Source of the DNA: Pectobacterium aroidearum | GTDB taxonomy: Bacteria > Pseudomonadota > Gammaproteobacteria > Enterobacterales > Enterobacteriaceae | Direction: 5' to 3' | Assembly: GCF_041228105.1 (NCBI RefSeq) | Contig: NZ_CP166097.1 | Span: forward strand, 1,488,001-1,552,000 | Length of the DNA: 64,000 nt | Shown here: positions 21,450-30,597 of the stretch, piece by piece | Position numbering within the stretch: position 1 is the first letter of the stretch | Layout: the number at the start of each line of letters is the position of its first letter | Notes under the pieces: generated by a model | Told to the model about the DNA's origin: nothing | Seen by the model: the letters and a program-made list of their open reading frames with translations, nothing else | The model's database searches: none | Made by a program: the position numbers and the translations under genes

Positions 21450-21468
21450 ATGCGCGACAATTTATGCG

Positions 21469-22485
21469 TTACAGCAAGCCAGCTTGTGTCATCAGATCCA
21501 CGACTTTTTTGCTGTTGAGCTTGGCAGCATCGACTTTCGGTGCGTCCAGATCTTTCAGTGGAACCTGTTTGTCATTTGAGGCCGCGTTAACGCCAACGGC
21601 ATACTCAAAGGCATCGTTGGTGCGTAAGATTTCCTGACCGGACTTGCCCGTAATCCATTTAATAAAGGCCTGTGCGTCTTTTGCATGTTTGCTGGATGCC
21701 AGTACGCCGCCACCGGAAATACTGACGAACGCGCCCGGATCTTTATGTTTGAAGTAGTACAGCTTGGTGTTGTTACTGTTTTCGCCGGTTTTAGCCTGAT
21801 CGACAAAACGGTAATAGTGATAGATCACGCCGCTATCAATCTGACCCGCGTTCACCGCTTTCATCACTGTACTGTTGCCTTTGTAGGCGGTGAAGTTTTC
21901 TTTCATGCCTTTCAGCCACTCTTGCGTGGCTTTCTCACCTTTCAGCTCCAGATAGGCGCTAACGATGGCTTGAAAATCGGCACCGGACGGCGAGGCAGCC
22001 CAGCGGCCTTTCCATTCTGGCTTCGCCAGATCGGCTAAGGATTTCGGCAACTGCGCGTCGGTAAATTTGGTTGGGTTATAGACAAAGACGGTTGAACGCG
22101 CAGCAATCCCGATCCAGCGTCCGTGGGACGGACGATAATCAGACGACACCTGTGCGAGGGTGGCTTTATCCAGCGGAGCAAAGAGATCGGCGTTATCGAC
22201 CAGCACCATTGACGGTGAGTTTTCGGTCAGGAACACATCGGCAGGCGACGATTTCCCTTCCTGCACCAGTTGGTTGCCCAACTCGGTGTCGCTGCCATTG
22301 CGTAATGTCACCTTGATGCCGGTTTCTTTGGTAAAACCGTCGACCCAGGATTTTACGAGATTTTCATGCTGGGCATTGTAAATCACAATCCCTTCATCGT
22401 TTTCTGCTGCATTTGCCGACGCGCTGAGAGCCAAACCGGAAGCGAATAAAACGGCAGAACTCAGTAATCCAAAACCAAGCTTCAT
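21469..22485 (-). CDS. fbpA: Ferric iron-binding periplasmic protein FbpA
   Basis: Periplasmic solute-binding protein of the Fe(III) ABC importer, 338 residues. A clear signal peptide (MKLGFGLLSSAVLFASGLALSASANA, cleaved before AEN) is followed by the class 1 binding-protein fold starting GIVIYNAQHENLVKSW. IYHYYRFVDQ holds the neighbouring tyrosines that bind iron in this family. I place the start at 22485, not the open frame at 22503, because the signal peptide begins there and GGGTAA lies upstream. It is the first gene of fbpABC, downstream of a Fur-like box. The closest known systems are Serratia SfuA and Yersinia YfuA; substrate is inferred. Confidence 0.93.
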   Translation of the reverse strand: MKLGFGLLSSAVLFASGLALSASANAAENDEGIVIYNAQHENLVKSWVDGFTKETGIKVTLRNGSDTELGNQLVQEGKSSPADVFLTENSPSMVLVDNADLFAPLDKATLAQVSSDYRPSHGRWIGIAARSTVFVYNPTKFTDAQLPKSLADLAKPEWKGRWAASPSGADFQAIVSAYLELKGEKATQEWLKGMKENFTAYKGNSTVMKAVNAGQIDSGVIYHYYRFVDQAKTGENSNNTKLYYFKHKDPGAFVSISGGGVLASSKHAKDAQAFIKWITGKSGQEILRTNDAFEYAVGVNAASNDKQVPLKDLDAPKVDAAKLNSKKVVDLMTQAGLL

Positions 22486-22630
22486 ATTATTTACCCTTAT
22501 CAATACTTGTCGTGTTTGCGTATTGCTGGCCTACATGAGAGCCCCCGTGTCGCTGACGATAACCACGTTATTTTAGCGACACAGGCCGATATGTAGCGGC
22601 AGTCGAGGATGGATTTTACATATTGGTAAT

Positions 22631-22649
22631 AATAATGATAGTTATTATT
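22631..22649 (-). promoter_or_regulatory. Fur-like box upstream of fbpABC
   Basis: AATAATGATAGTTATTATT matches the 19-base Fur consensus GATAATGATAATCATTATC at 15 of 19 positions. It lies about 146 bases upstream of the fbpA start. Iron-dependent repression by Fur fits the predicted substrate. Confidence 0.75.
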
Positions 22650-22983
22650 ATTTCGCTTTCTTAAGGTTAAATTAAGGTTTTGGTGAATGTGATATGTCGG
22701 TTATCACTTTATTTCAGGGCGTGTCACGGTGTGGAATAGTATTAATCCATTGCCTGAAAAATAGCCCGGGGCAGTTGTGAAATTTATTTCACCAGAAATG
22801 AGATATAACGTCATGATTTACAGAAACAAATCCTGATTCATCATCTATATTTACTGTGCAGGCTGTGAGTAGCGATACAACAAATGCACCGTATTTCTTC
22901 GGTGTCACGTGCGCTTGTCTGCAATTTTGGGTTAATTGACCGACAAAAGGTGACACAGCAACTGATATTCGGGGGATGGAAAA
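22650..22983. other. Intergenic region between the Fur-like box and the PTS IIA gene
   Basis: About 330 bases with no supported gene (the minus open frame at 22789-23088 has no family features). It holds the divergent promoters. AGTTGTGAAATTTATTTCACC near 22775 is a loose inverted sequence I could not assign to a regulator. Confidence 0.45.
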
Positions 22984-23307
22984 ATGGATGTAGAAACGCG
23001 GATGATTGAGCTTATCGTTAAATCTGGCGAAACACGTTCCTGCGCAATGGAAGCCTTGAGATCTGCTCGCCGAGGGGAGTGGGATCATGTCGATGAACTA
23101 TTAAAAATGGCAGCGGTGGCGTTGAACCGGGCGCAATTGATTCAGACCGGGTTCATTGGCAACCAGAGTAAGGAAAAAACGAATCTCGAACTTATCGTGG
23201 TGCACGCACAGGATCACCTGATGAATGCGATGCTGTGCCGTGAACTGGCTGAAGAGATTATTGAACTCAGAAAAGAGGTCTCTGGCGTCAATCTTCACGT
23301 GCGCTAA
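22984..23307 (+). CDS. Lactose/cellobiose-type PTS IIA protein (orphan)
   Basis: A 107-residue all-helical protein of the PTS lactose/N,N'-diacetylchitobiose IIA family, which passes phosphate from HPr to a IIB protein. The C-terminal VHAQDHLMNAMLCRELAEEIIEL stretch is the family signature and contains His74 and His78, one of which is the expected phosphoryl acceptor. No IIB, IIC or glycosidase gene is nearby, so it either serves a transporter elsewhere or acts as a regulatory phosphoprotein. The last sequence before the stop (SGVNLHVR) looks normal, so there is no sign of truncation. Confidence 0.85.
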   Translation: MDVETRMIELIVKSGETRSCAMEALRSARRGEWDHVDELLKMAAVALNRAQLIQTGFIGNQSKEKTNLELIVVHAQDHLMNAMLCRELAEEIIELRKEVSGVNLHVR

Positions 23308-23327
23308 GCGCATCACGGAGCAAATAG

Positions 23328-23359
23328 AAAAGCCATTCGGCATCACGCTGAGTGGCTTT
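23328..23359. terminator. Hairpin between PTS IIA and cupin genes
   Basis: AAAAGCCATTC and GAGTGGCTTT pair (one G-T pair) around GGCATCACGCT. Lying between convergent genes, it probably terminates at least the plus-strand unit. Confidence 0.6.
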
Positions 23360-23422
23360 GCTGTTTCTGCCCGCCGCGCTTTTTTCTTAGCGACGGCTTC
23401 CTTATAGTAATTTTTTCTTGTG

Positions 23423-23914
23423 CTACTTCGCTTTTCCGTACTGTTCGTCGCTGACTTTTTCCAGCCATTCAACCGGTCTGCCGTTAAGTGATTCGGCAAT
23501 GGCAATGTGCGTCATGGCGGTTTGTGCCGTGGCACCGTGCCAGTGTTTGATGCCTTCGGGTATCCAGACGATATCGCCCTGATTGATCTCCTGGACTTCG
23601 CCACCCCATTCCTGAAGCCAGCCTCGCCCCTGCGTGACGATTAGCGTCTGGCCGAGTGGATGGGTGTGCCATGCCGTACGGGCGCCCGGTTCAAACGTGA
23701 CCGTCGCGCCGCCAACCCGGGCGGGTGCGGTGCTCTGGAAAGGGGCATCGATACGTACGTTGCCGGAAAAATAGCTTTCTGGGCCGGGCTGGGACGGAAG
23801 TGAACCGCTGCGGGTAATTTTCAATTTTTCCTCCATTCCGGCAATCGCAGCCGGAGCTAATATAGATAACATCACAGCAGAGGCGGCAAGTAATTTCATT
23901 TTTATGACGGACAC
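23423..23914 (-). CDS. Exported cupin-domain protein
   Basis: A 163-residue single-domain cupin with a signal peptide ([21 protein letters not shown]), so periplasmic. The metal-binding cupin motif 1 is readable as [22 protein letters not shown] and motif 2 as [16 protein letters not shown]; the histidines and Glu expected to bind metal are present. Annotated relatives include carboxymuconolactone-decarboxylase-associated and hydroxynitrile-lyase-like cupins, but substrate cannot be told from sequence. It may start at 23914 or at the in-frame ATG at 23899. It is transcribed divergently from the LysR gene, which is the likely regulator. Confidence 0.82.
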   Translation of the reverse strand: MSVIKMKLLAASAVMLSILAPAAIAGMEEKLKITRSGSLPSQPGPESYFSGNVRIDAPFQSTAPARVGGATVTFEPGARTAWHTHPLGQTLIVTQGRGWLQEWGGEVQEINQGDIVWIPEGIKHWHGATAQTAMTHIAIAESLNGRPVEWLEKVSDEQYGKAK

Positions 23915-24104
23915 CCTTGTCCGTCACCCTGCGCGGGCCATCGCAAGCGACGTTGAAAAACGTTACTGCGATTTATGGGGAAGCACCAGAGGGCAAAAGC
24001 CGCAAGAGGCTATGAATTATATTCATTAATTGTGCGAGTAATGCAGGAGGTTATTCCCGATTGCCGCTTTTCAGTGCCGCCAAATCGGCTATTTCCGGTT
24101 TCAC

Positions 24105-24119
24105 ATGAACATCATTCAT
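24105..24119. promoter_or_regulatory. Candidate LysR-type operator
   Basis: ATGAA-CATCA-TTCAT is an interrupted palindrome in the 255-base space between the divergent cupin and LysR genes, about 50 bases upstream of the regulator. Its form suits a LysR-type site; evidence is sequence only. Confidence 0.4.
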
Positions 24120-24148
24120 GAATTTGTATAATAGGTACACATTGATGA

Positions 24149-25063
<915 letters not shown>

Positions 25064-25107
25064 CGATTGGGATTTTGAGTTTTCTTGTTAATATTTAAGG
25101 AAATGAA

Positions 25108-25494
25108 ATGCACTCTGATAATAATGACGCGCATTTAGCGGTTTTTTCCGGTGAGTTTAGCGTTAGCGACGATGCCTGGACGCTGGATGCCGTGCGGTGG
25201 GGGGTCGTTGAGAAGAAAAAGATTATCGCCAGCCTGAAAGGGAAAATGGGGAGCGGCCCGTTTAATGCAGAGATAGAGTTATTATGGCGGGAAGAACTCA
25301 ACGACTATTTCGGCAGAGGCGAAATTACCTATGATAATTACCGCTCCGAATATAAAACTAATGGTTTCTCAATAAAAATAATGGCATCAGATATTTATCT
25401 AGAAGACGATGTTTGCGTTATTGACGAGGCCGAATGGCTGGAAAATGGCTACCCGTATGCCTTTTATGGCGATTTAGAACGAGTAGGTCATTGA
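25108..25494 (+). CDS. Hypothetical acidic protein
   Basis: A 128-residue soluble, acidic protein with no signal peptide or membrane segment and no family that I recognise. An AAGGAAATGAA ribosome site precedes the ATG, and a 13-bp hairpin follows the stop, which supports a real gene. Its Trp- and Asp/Glu-rich sequence and small size resemble contact-dependent or toxin immunity proteins, but there is no toxin gene next to it, so this is only a guess. Confidence 0.65.
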   Translation: MHSDNNDAHLAVFSGEFSVSDDAWTLDAVRWGVVEKKKIIASLKGKMGSGPFNAEIELLWREELNDYFGRGEITYDNYRSEYKTNGFSIKIMASDIYLEDDVCVIDEAEWLENGYPYAFYGDLERVGH

Positions 25495-25498
25495 AGCG

Positions 25499-25530
25499 AA
25501 TAGCGGTCATTTTCAATAATGACCGCTATT
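25499..25530. terminator. Hairpin between hypothetical gene and small lipoprotein gene
   Basis: AATAGCGGTCATT pairs perfectly with AATGACCGCTATT around a six-base loop (13-bp stem) just after the 25494 stop. It may stop transcription from the plus side, with the minus-strand gene ending about 100 bases further on. Confidence 0.7.
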
Positions 25531-25632
25531 TGAACAGCGTTATTTTGAGAGGGAGTGGATTTATTCGAAGGCAATCGTATGTTCTGTAAAATACACCGGA
25601 TCTTCGCTGGATCTGATGAACATACCCCCGCA

Positions 25633-25833
25633 TTAATGCCTTGATTGCTCGCACTGATTTTTTAGCCTCATCATTTCCGCTGGTGGCAAAGGAGCTGTCA
25701 TCATAGAACGATACTTCATACACGCTGGCGTTTCATCCGTAGGGGATCTCTTCGTACTGGATGAGCAGGCGATAACAAATAGGGTTATTGAGACGATTAA
25801 TAGCCGAGGGATTGTGGCCTGATAATTTTTCAT
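25633..25833 (-). CDS. Small putative lipoprotein
   Basis: A 66-residue protein beginning MKNYQATIPRLLIVSITLFVIACSSS, a signal peptide ending in a lipobox-like FVIAC, so lipidation at Cys23 is predicted. The residue after the cysteine is Ser, which favours the outer membrane under the Lol rule. The mature part is short and charged (CMKYRSMMTAPLPPAEMMRLKNQCEQS). The start at 25833 has an ACAGGAGAATCG site; an upstream in-frame ATG at 25860 does not. I do not recognise the family. Confidence 0.7.
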   Translation of the reverse strand: MKNYQATIPRLLIVSITLFVIACSSSTKRSPTDETPACMKYRSMMTAPLPPAEMMRLKNQCEQSRH

Positions 25834-25889
25834 CGATTCTCCTGTTTGCTTTTTATACATTATCTTTCAACACTATTCACTTCCACCCG

Positions 25890-26294
25890 TTATGGGAAAG
25901 GTATATGTAAATAGCATAGTTCACGGCCCAATAGCTTGTTGTTTTTGCACTCTGCCATTCTACATATCTCTGAATCAAGTCCGCCGTGGGCAAGAAGACA
26001 AAGATGCACCTTAGCTGCCTTTATTTCTTTATCTGAAGGTAATGAATTCACATCCTTCGTCTTTAATGCGAAGAGGGGGGAAGGGGAGTGTTCTGGGGTA
26101 CACTCGATGTACCATGCTTGTCCACATTCCGCACAGTAATACATGGATTCCTCATAGTTCCACTGTGGTTCAAAATACTCACTATCTGGTGTTTCAAAAT
26201 GCCGATTATGAGTTAATGCATTTGAAAAATGGAAACCGTGCCCCCAATAGTCGAGTTCAGCCACGCTGGTGGGAAGTTGTTTGCAATTACACAT
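25890..26294 (-). CDS. Hypothetical cysteine-rich protein
   Basis: A 134-residue soluble protein of unknown function. Cysteine pairs near the N-terminus (MCNCKQ), in the middle (YYCAECGQAWYIEC) and near the C-terminus (ICRMAEC and LCYLH) suggest a zinc-ribbon-like metal site. No clear ribosome site precedes the ATG. It follows no obvious operon. It lies in the low-GC accessory stretch between the LysR gene and the dlt operon, so it may be acquired. Confidence 0.55.
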   Translation of the reverse strand: MCNCKQLPTSVAELDYWGHGFHFSNALTHNRHFETPDSEYFEPQWNYEESMYYCAECGQAWYIECTPEHSPSPLFALKTKDVNSLPSDKEIKAAKVHLCLLAHGGLDSEICRMAECKNNKLLGRELCYLHIPFP

Positions 26295-26379
26295 AGTTTT
26301 TATATTAAATTTAATCGCACAATAGTAACCCTATAAAGCATGAGGAGGAATACCGAGCGAATCCGTAATATTCGAATAT

Positions 26380-26396
26380 ATTAAGTTAACATTAAG
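26380..26396 (+). promoter_or_regulatory. PmrA-like repeat upstream of dlt
   Basis: ATTAAG, TTAAC, ATTAAG: a direct repeat of the PmrA half site with the correct five-base spacing; its left half equals that of the arn box at 11113. It lies 374 bases before dltD, far for a direct promoter, and the region is AT-rich, so chance cannot be excluded. Confidence 0.45.
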
Positions 26397-26434
26397 AGAA
26401 TGGTTTGTCAGATGAAATAAAAAGGAAGGTCAGG

Positions 26435-26686
26435 ATGACGCTATTCGTACTTATTCATCACACCAAAGATTCTTGAACGCCATCATCACTGAAATCACTC
26501 ACAAATCTGAGAACTCGGAGCTGTCAACAACCCTTTACTACCTCATATTCAGGCAGCGTAGATGATAATGACGGCCTGAAAACCCTTCTCCTGTCTGGTT
26601 ATCAGCCTGATTATTGTGACGGACATAAACACTGTACATACCGTTACACAGCAACGCTCATCATCGGCGATAAGCCTGGTATATAA
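26435..26686 (+). pseudogene. Short reading frame interrupted by one TGA, upstream of dltD
   Basis: An ATG at 26435 follows a strong AAGGAAGG site by five bases and opens a 13-codon peptide (MTLFVLIHHTKDS) ending in TGA at 26474. The same frame then stays open for 69 codons to TAA at 26684. It could be a decayed small gene with a nonsense change, or a short leader peptide followed by chance open sequence. I recognise no family. Confidence 0.3.
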
Positions 26687-26769
26687 TCCAAAAATACAGG
26701 GATCGATTTACTGTGAAGATAAAAATTCACAACTTTCAAACAATAAATATCATGTAGCCTTACTTTATA

Positions 26770-27906
26770 ATGAAAATCAAAAATACTCTCTGCCTACATA
26801 TCCTGATGGCTACCCTTGCCATCCTGTTTCTTAGCGTTCCCCCGCTGGTGAAGAGCGTTGATCCGGCGCTGACATTCCAGCCGATGATTAACACGATGGA
26901 AGGGACGGCAAAAGAACAAAAGGAAAAGATAGCCACCATTTCCCATGCATTACAGGGAAATGCGATTTTCTTTCTCGGGGCTTCCGAGGTATCTACATCG
27001 GAAGATGAACATTACGCTGTCTATAATTACTTTAATAACCAGTTACATCGTCCGGTTGTGGCCTATGGCGATAGCTATGTAGATAGCGTCACGCACTTTT
27101 TACTGCTTTCACGTTTTAAAAATGAGCTTAACGCTAACAGTAAAGTTGTTTTGCTGCTGGCACCCGATAGCTTTTATTCAGACGGTATTCCCCCGGCAAT
27201 TTTTGCCAATAATTTCCCGGCATCTATTTTTAATCCCCTGATGCAGGATGATCAGACGCGCCCCTTTTTGGTCAATTACTTACAACATATCGATAAAGAA
27301 GAGATAAGCCACTTAACGTTTGGCCAAATGCAAGTCTATGGCTGGGATCCACAAATTATCTGGCAGGAAGTGAGTTATCAATTTGCTAATTTCTGCGAGC
27401 TAATAAAAAACGACTGGCTGTCGATGCTAGGTATTATTCCCCAGCCGACACAACCGTGGCCACATCAGCCAACCGTCAATACGATTCCTGACTGGAATCG
27501 CGAGTTGGCGCAGGCTCAGGTGTTGAATCAGTCCCGCGAGCAAAGTGCAGACACATTGTGGATGGATAAGTCCGTTTTTGCAGACGATAAAACACCGGAA
27601 GAGTGGGACGATGCGCCGATTGTTCCGGCGCAGATGGAAGCGTTATCGGCGACGATCAAACTGCTGAAAGCGCGTAACGTCCAGTTTGTGGTGATTGTCG
27701 ATCCGATTAATCCGTGGGCGATTAAAAATTCCGAGAAATTCCAGCCAGTCGATAGCCAGATCAGATCGATGCTGGAGGCAAATCAGGTTCGCTATTTTGA
27801 TATGTATGCGCAGCCTTATCAGAACGGCTGGAATTGGGATCGCCTGCACCCAACCGATCCAGCATGGGTCGCGATGGATCAATTTATTGCAGAGAGTTTT
27901 AAATGA
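26770..27906 (+). CDS. dltD: DltD, D-alanyl transfer protein
   Basis: A 378-residue protein anchored by one N-terminal helix (LHILMATLAILFLSVPPLV), with an SGNH-hydrolase-like periplasmic domain. FFLGASEVSTSED near residue 65 provides the nucleophile-serine motif, and WDRLHPTDPAW near 361 holds the Asp-His pair, both conserved in DltD. In Gram-positives DltD moves D-alanine to teichoic acid; in Gram-negatives the acceptor is not certain. First gene of a dltDXBAC unit; its stop overlaps the dltX start (ATGATG). There is no clear ribosome site, so the exact start is uncertain. Confidence 0.92.
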   Translation: MKIKNTLCLHILMATLAILFLSVPPLVKSVDPALTFQPMINTMEGTAKEQKEKIATISHALQGNAIFFLGASEVSTSEDEHYAVYNYFNNQLHRPVVAYGDSYVDSVTHFLLLSRFKNELNANSKVVLLLAPDSFYSDGIPPAIFANNFPASIFNPLMQDDQTRPFLVNYLQHIDKEEISHLTFGQMQVYGWDPQIIWQEVSYQFANFCELIKNDWLSMLGIIPQPTQPWPHQPTVNTIPDWNRELAQAQVLNQSREQSADTLWMDKSVFADDKTPEEWDDAPIVPAQMEALSATIKLLKARNVQFVVIVDPINPWAIKNSEKFQPVDSQIRSMLEANQVRYFDMYAQPYQNGWNWDRLHPTDPAWVAMDQFIAESFK

Positions 27907-28025
27907 TGAAAACTGCCATTCGCCTTTTTTTCCTTTATCTCTTTCTGGCAGTCACCATCGTTGCATGGACTTCTGTTGATGAAAGCATGAGTTTAAAAGT
28001 GCATTTTGAATATCAAAAATTCTGA
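27903..28025 (+). CDS. dltX: DltX-like membrane microprotein
   Basis: A 40-residue protein (40 codons plus stop) starting MMKTAIRLFFLYLFLAVTIV, with one transmembrane helix at about 7-22 and an aromatic C-terminus ending HFEYQKF. Gram-positive DltX microproteins share this build: a single helix and a C-terminal aromatic motif near F-x-Y-x-x-F that carries D-alanine out of the membrane. Here FEYQKF fits that spacing. The gene overlaps dltD by four bases and ends seven bases before dltB, exactly where DltX belongs in soft-rot bacteria. It is too short for most gene finders. Confidence 0.85.
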   Translation: MMKTAIRLFFLYLFLAVTIVAWTSVDESMSLKVHFEYQKF

Positions 28026-28032
28026 AGGATGA

Positions 28033-29154
28033 ATGATGTACAGCTCCGGAATGTTTTTTTTCCTTCTGTTTTCATCGGCGTTACTGTTCGCGCTGGTTAA
28101 TCGCGTATTCAGTTATCGGCTGACGTATTTATCCGCCTTTTCCGTATTGGTGGTGCTAGGCTGGGGATATATTTTCCAGGGGGATTACCTTGTTCCCGCG
28201 GCGGTTTTCCTGAGCTTTTATCTTCTGGTCACCTTAAAAGAGAAAGGGTGGTTAAAAACCTGGCAGGCAGTCAGCCTGACGCTGTTGCCGCTGTTTTTGG
28301 TGAAATTACACCTCAATAACCACTGGGGCATGATCGGCCTGTCCTTTATGACCTTTCGCGCCATTGATGTGCTGCTTTATCGCAGCAAAAAAGATGGTCA
28401 GCATTTCCTACATTACTTCTGCTACCTCTTTATGCCTTTTATTATTCTGGCTGGCCCGATGTATCGCTGGCGGACATGGGTTAATGACATCACTAAGCCT
28501 GTCTTCACGCTCACCCGTGAGCAGTTTTTGGTGGCCATGGAGCAAATTTTTACCGGCATTATTCAGAAGTTCTTATTTGCCATGCTGATCAATAACCTGG
28601 TTATTGAATCGTGGAGCCATCGCCCGTTTACGTTAAGCGTTGGTGTCGTGATGTCGCTGGCCTACAGCGCCTATCTCTACTTTGATTTTGCCGGCTACAG
28701 CAATATGGCTATCGGGGCTGGTCGCTTATTTGGCCTGAATATCCCGGCAAACTTTAATCTGCCTATTCTGGCCAAAAACCCGCAGGATTTCTGGCGGCGC
28801 TTCCATATCAGCCTGTCTGAATGGCTGCGGGATGTGGTCTTTATGCCGATTTATATGAATCTGATGAAGCTCGACTTTTTCCGACAGAACAAAACGCTAG
28901 CGCAGAATATTGGTATCTTCTGCACCCTGTTTTGTATGGGAGCATGGAACGGGCTTGAACGACATTATGTCATCAGCGGCGCGCTGTTTGGCGCCATTTC
29001 CGTTGCTCACAACATGCTGCAGTGGTCAGCCAAACGCAGCCCAACGCTGAGCAATTGTCTACATCATCCGGTTATTGTGTTCATCGGTCGAATTCTGACG
29101 CTGGCAAGCGCCGCGGCCTCCCTCTACATCTTTAGCGGAATGTCTCCTCTATGA
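28033..29154 (+). CDS. dltB: DltB, MBOAT-family D-alanyl exporter
   Basis: A 373-residue membrane-bound O-acyltransferase with about ten hydrophobic segments. DFAGYSNMAIGAGRLFGLNIPANFN, PQDFWRRFHISLSEWLRD and GAWNGLERHYVISGALFG are the MBOAT signatures, the last with the conserved histidine. DltB takes D-alanine from DltC and passes it across the inner membrane. It may start at 28033 or the adjacent ATG at 28036, after AAGGATG. The stop overlaps dltA by four bases. Confidence 0.94.
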   Translation: MMYSSGMFFFLLFSSALLFALVNRVFSYRLTYLSAFSVLVVLGWGYIFQGDYLVPAAVFLSFYLLVTLKEKGWLKTWQAVSLTLLPLFLVKLHLNNHWGMIGLSFMTFRAIDVLLYRSKKDGQHFLHYFCYLFMPFIILAGPMYRWRTWVNDITKPVFTLTREQFLVAMEQIFTGIIQKFLFAMLINNLVIESWSHRPFTLSVGVVMSLAYSAYLYFDFAGYSNMAIGAGRLFGLNIPANFNLPILAKNPQDFWRRFHISLSEWLRDVVFMPIYMNLMKLDFFRQNKTLAQNIGIFCTLFCMGAWNGLERHYVISGALFGAISVAHNMLQWSAKRSPTLSNCLHHPVIVFIGRILTLASAAASLYIFSGMSPL

Positions 29155-30584
29155 ACCTTCACTCTGAGCTTCAGGAACTGCAAGATTTCCTCCGTGCGGC
29201 CTTACTCCAACCCGCCAACCCAGATTGGTTGGCGATTAGCGGCAGCGATGACGCGATGACCTGGCAACAGCTCTCCGTCGCCGTGACAGACTGGTGGCAT
29301 CGCTATCAGCAATGCCAGCAGCCTGCGGGATTGCCGGTCGTGTTATATGGTCACCAGCAGGCGGAGTTTGCCGTAGCGATCTATAGCTGTTTGCTGCATA
29401 ACATTCCGTATATCCCAGTGGATTGCATCTATCCGCAAGAGCGGCTTAAAGAGATTTGCCATCTGGCGAGCGCGCCTTACTATTATGATGTCGCGACCCG
29501 ACAGTTCATTGCGACCGGGGAGGCCGGACAGGCGCTGGTCGAGGAGGAGCTCGCCTATATTATGTTTACCTCTGGCAGCACCGGAAAACCTAAAGGGGTG
29601 CAGATCGGGCGTGAAAGTCTGTGGCACTTCATGAAGTGGGTACGTCAGGACTTTTCGCTGCCGGACGTGCCGGTGCTGATGAACCATGCGGTGTTCAGCT
29701 TCGATCTCTCGTTGATCCCGTTGCTGGCGAATCTGGCAACCGGAGGGCATATCGTTTTGAATGCGAAAGAGGATATCGCGGCAGAAAACTGGCTCGATCG
29801 CCTGAAAGACAACGGCGTTTCCGTCTGGGTGTCAACGCCCTCTTTCGCTTACCAGAAGCTGCTCTCGCCTCAGTTCAATAGTGAATATTTACCTGAACTC
29901 AACGTCTTCGTGTTCATTGGCGAAGTGCTAAACAAAGCACTGGTCAAACAGCTACGCCGCCGTTTCCCACACGCCAAAATTCTCAACTCTTATGGGCCAA
30001 CAGAAGCGACTATCGCGACCACCGTCATCGAAATCACAGATGACATTCTGCACAGCGATAACGACCTGCTGCCGGTCGGCGCGATGATGCCGGATTCCAG
30101 AATGGAAATTACCGCTGAAGGTGAATTGATTATTTGGGGCAAAAACGTGATGCGCGGATACCTTGGGCTAGCGAAAGAGAATGCCGAAAAATTGCTGCGT
30201 CGGAAAAGCGAAGCGTTCCGGGGCTACAGAACGGGCGATCTGGGCTACGAGAATGGGTTGCTATACTGTCAGGGGCGCAATGACAGCCAAATCAAACTGA
30301 ATGGCTACCGTATTGAAATCAACGAGATTGAAAACCGCCTGCTGGCGATGTCCGACATCAGTGAAGCGGTGGTTCTGCCGCTGATGAAATCGGGCGGCGG
30401 CGTTCTGCGCATCGCGGCGTTCTGCGTCACGAACTTAGCGCCTGAAGCGATTAAAACGTCACTCTCGAAAGTCATCCCGCCTTACATGGTGCCTTCCCAA
30501 ATTATTATCAAAGATGCGTTGCCGCTGAATCCTAACGGCAAAATCGACCGTAAACTGCTGGACACCCATGCCCGCACGATCTAA
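29151..30584 (+). CDS. dltA: D-alanine--DltC carrier protein ligase DltA
   Basis: An adenylating enzyme of 477 residues that activates D-alanine with ATP and loads it on the DltC phosphopantetheine arm. Core motifs are all present: LAYIMFTSGSTGKPKGVQ (A3) near 140, NSYGPTEATIATT (A5) near 280, YRTGDLG (A7) near 360 and NPNGKIDR (A10, with catalytic Lys) near 465. Length is a little below Gram-positive DltA. It is cytoplasmic, competing for D-alanine with wall synthesis and with the D-amino-acid transaminase in this window. Confidence 0.95.
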   Translation: MNLHSELQELQDFLRAALLQPANPDWLAISGSDDAMTWQQLSVAVTDWWHRYQQCQQPAGLPVVLYGHQQAEFAVAIYSCLLHNIPYIPVDCIYPQERLKEICHLASAPYYYDVATRQFIATGEAGQALVEEELAYIMFTSGSTGKPKGVQIGRESLWHFMKWVRQDFSLPDVPVLMNHAVFSFDLSLIPLLANLATGGHIVLNAKEDIAAENWLDRLKDNGVSVWVSTPSFAYQKLLSPQFNSEYLPELNVFVFIGEVLNKALVKQLRRRFPHAKILNSYGPTEATIATTVIEITDDILHSDNDLLPVGAMMPDSRMEITAEGELIIWGKNVMRGYLGLAKENAEKLLRRKSEAFRGYRTGDLGYENGLLYCQGRNDSQIKLNGYRIEINEIENRLLAMSDISEAVVLPLMKSGGGVLRIAAFCVTNLAPEAIKTSLSKVIPPYMVPSQIIIKDALPLNPNGKIDRKLLDTHARTI

Positions 30585-30597
30585 TGACTCAGGAAAA

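Larger units (their letters stand above)
26295..26769. other. Upstream region of the dlt operon
   Basis: About 475 AT-rich bases. It holds the PmrA-like repeat at 26380-26396 and the interrupted reading frame at 26435-26686, both listed separately. The rest (26687-26769) is the immediate dltD leader, in which I see no strong ribosome site. Confidence 0.5.
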
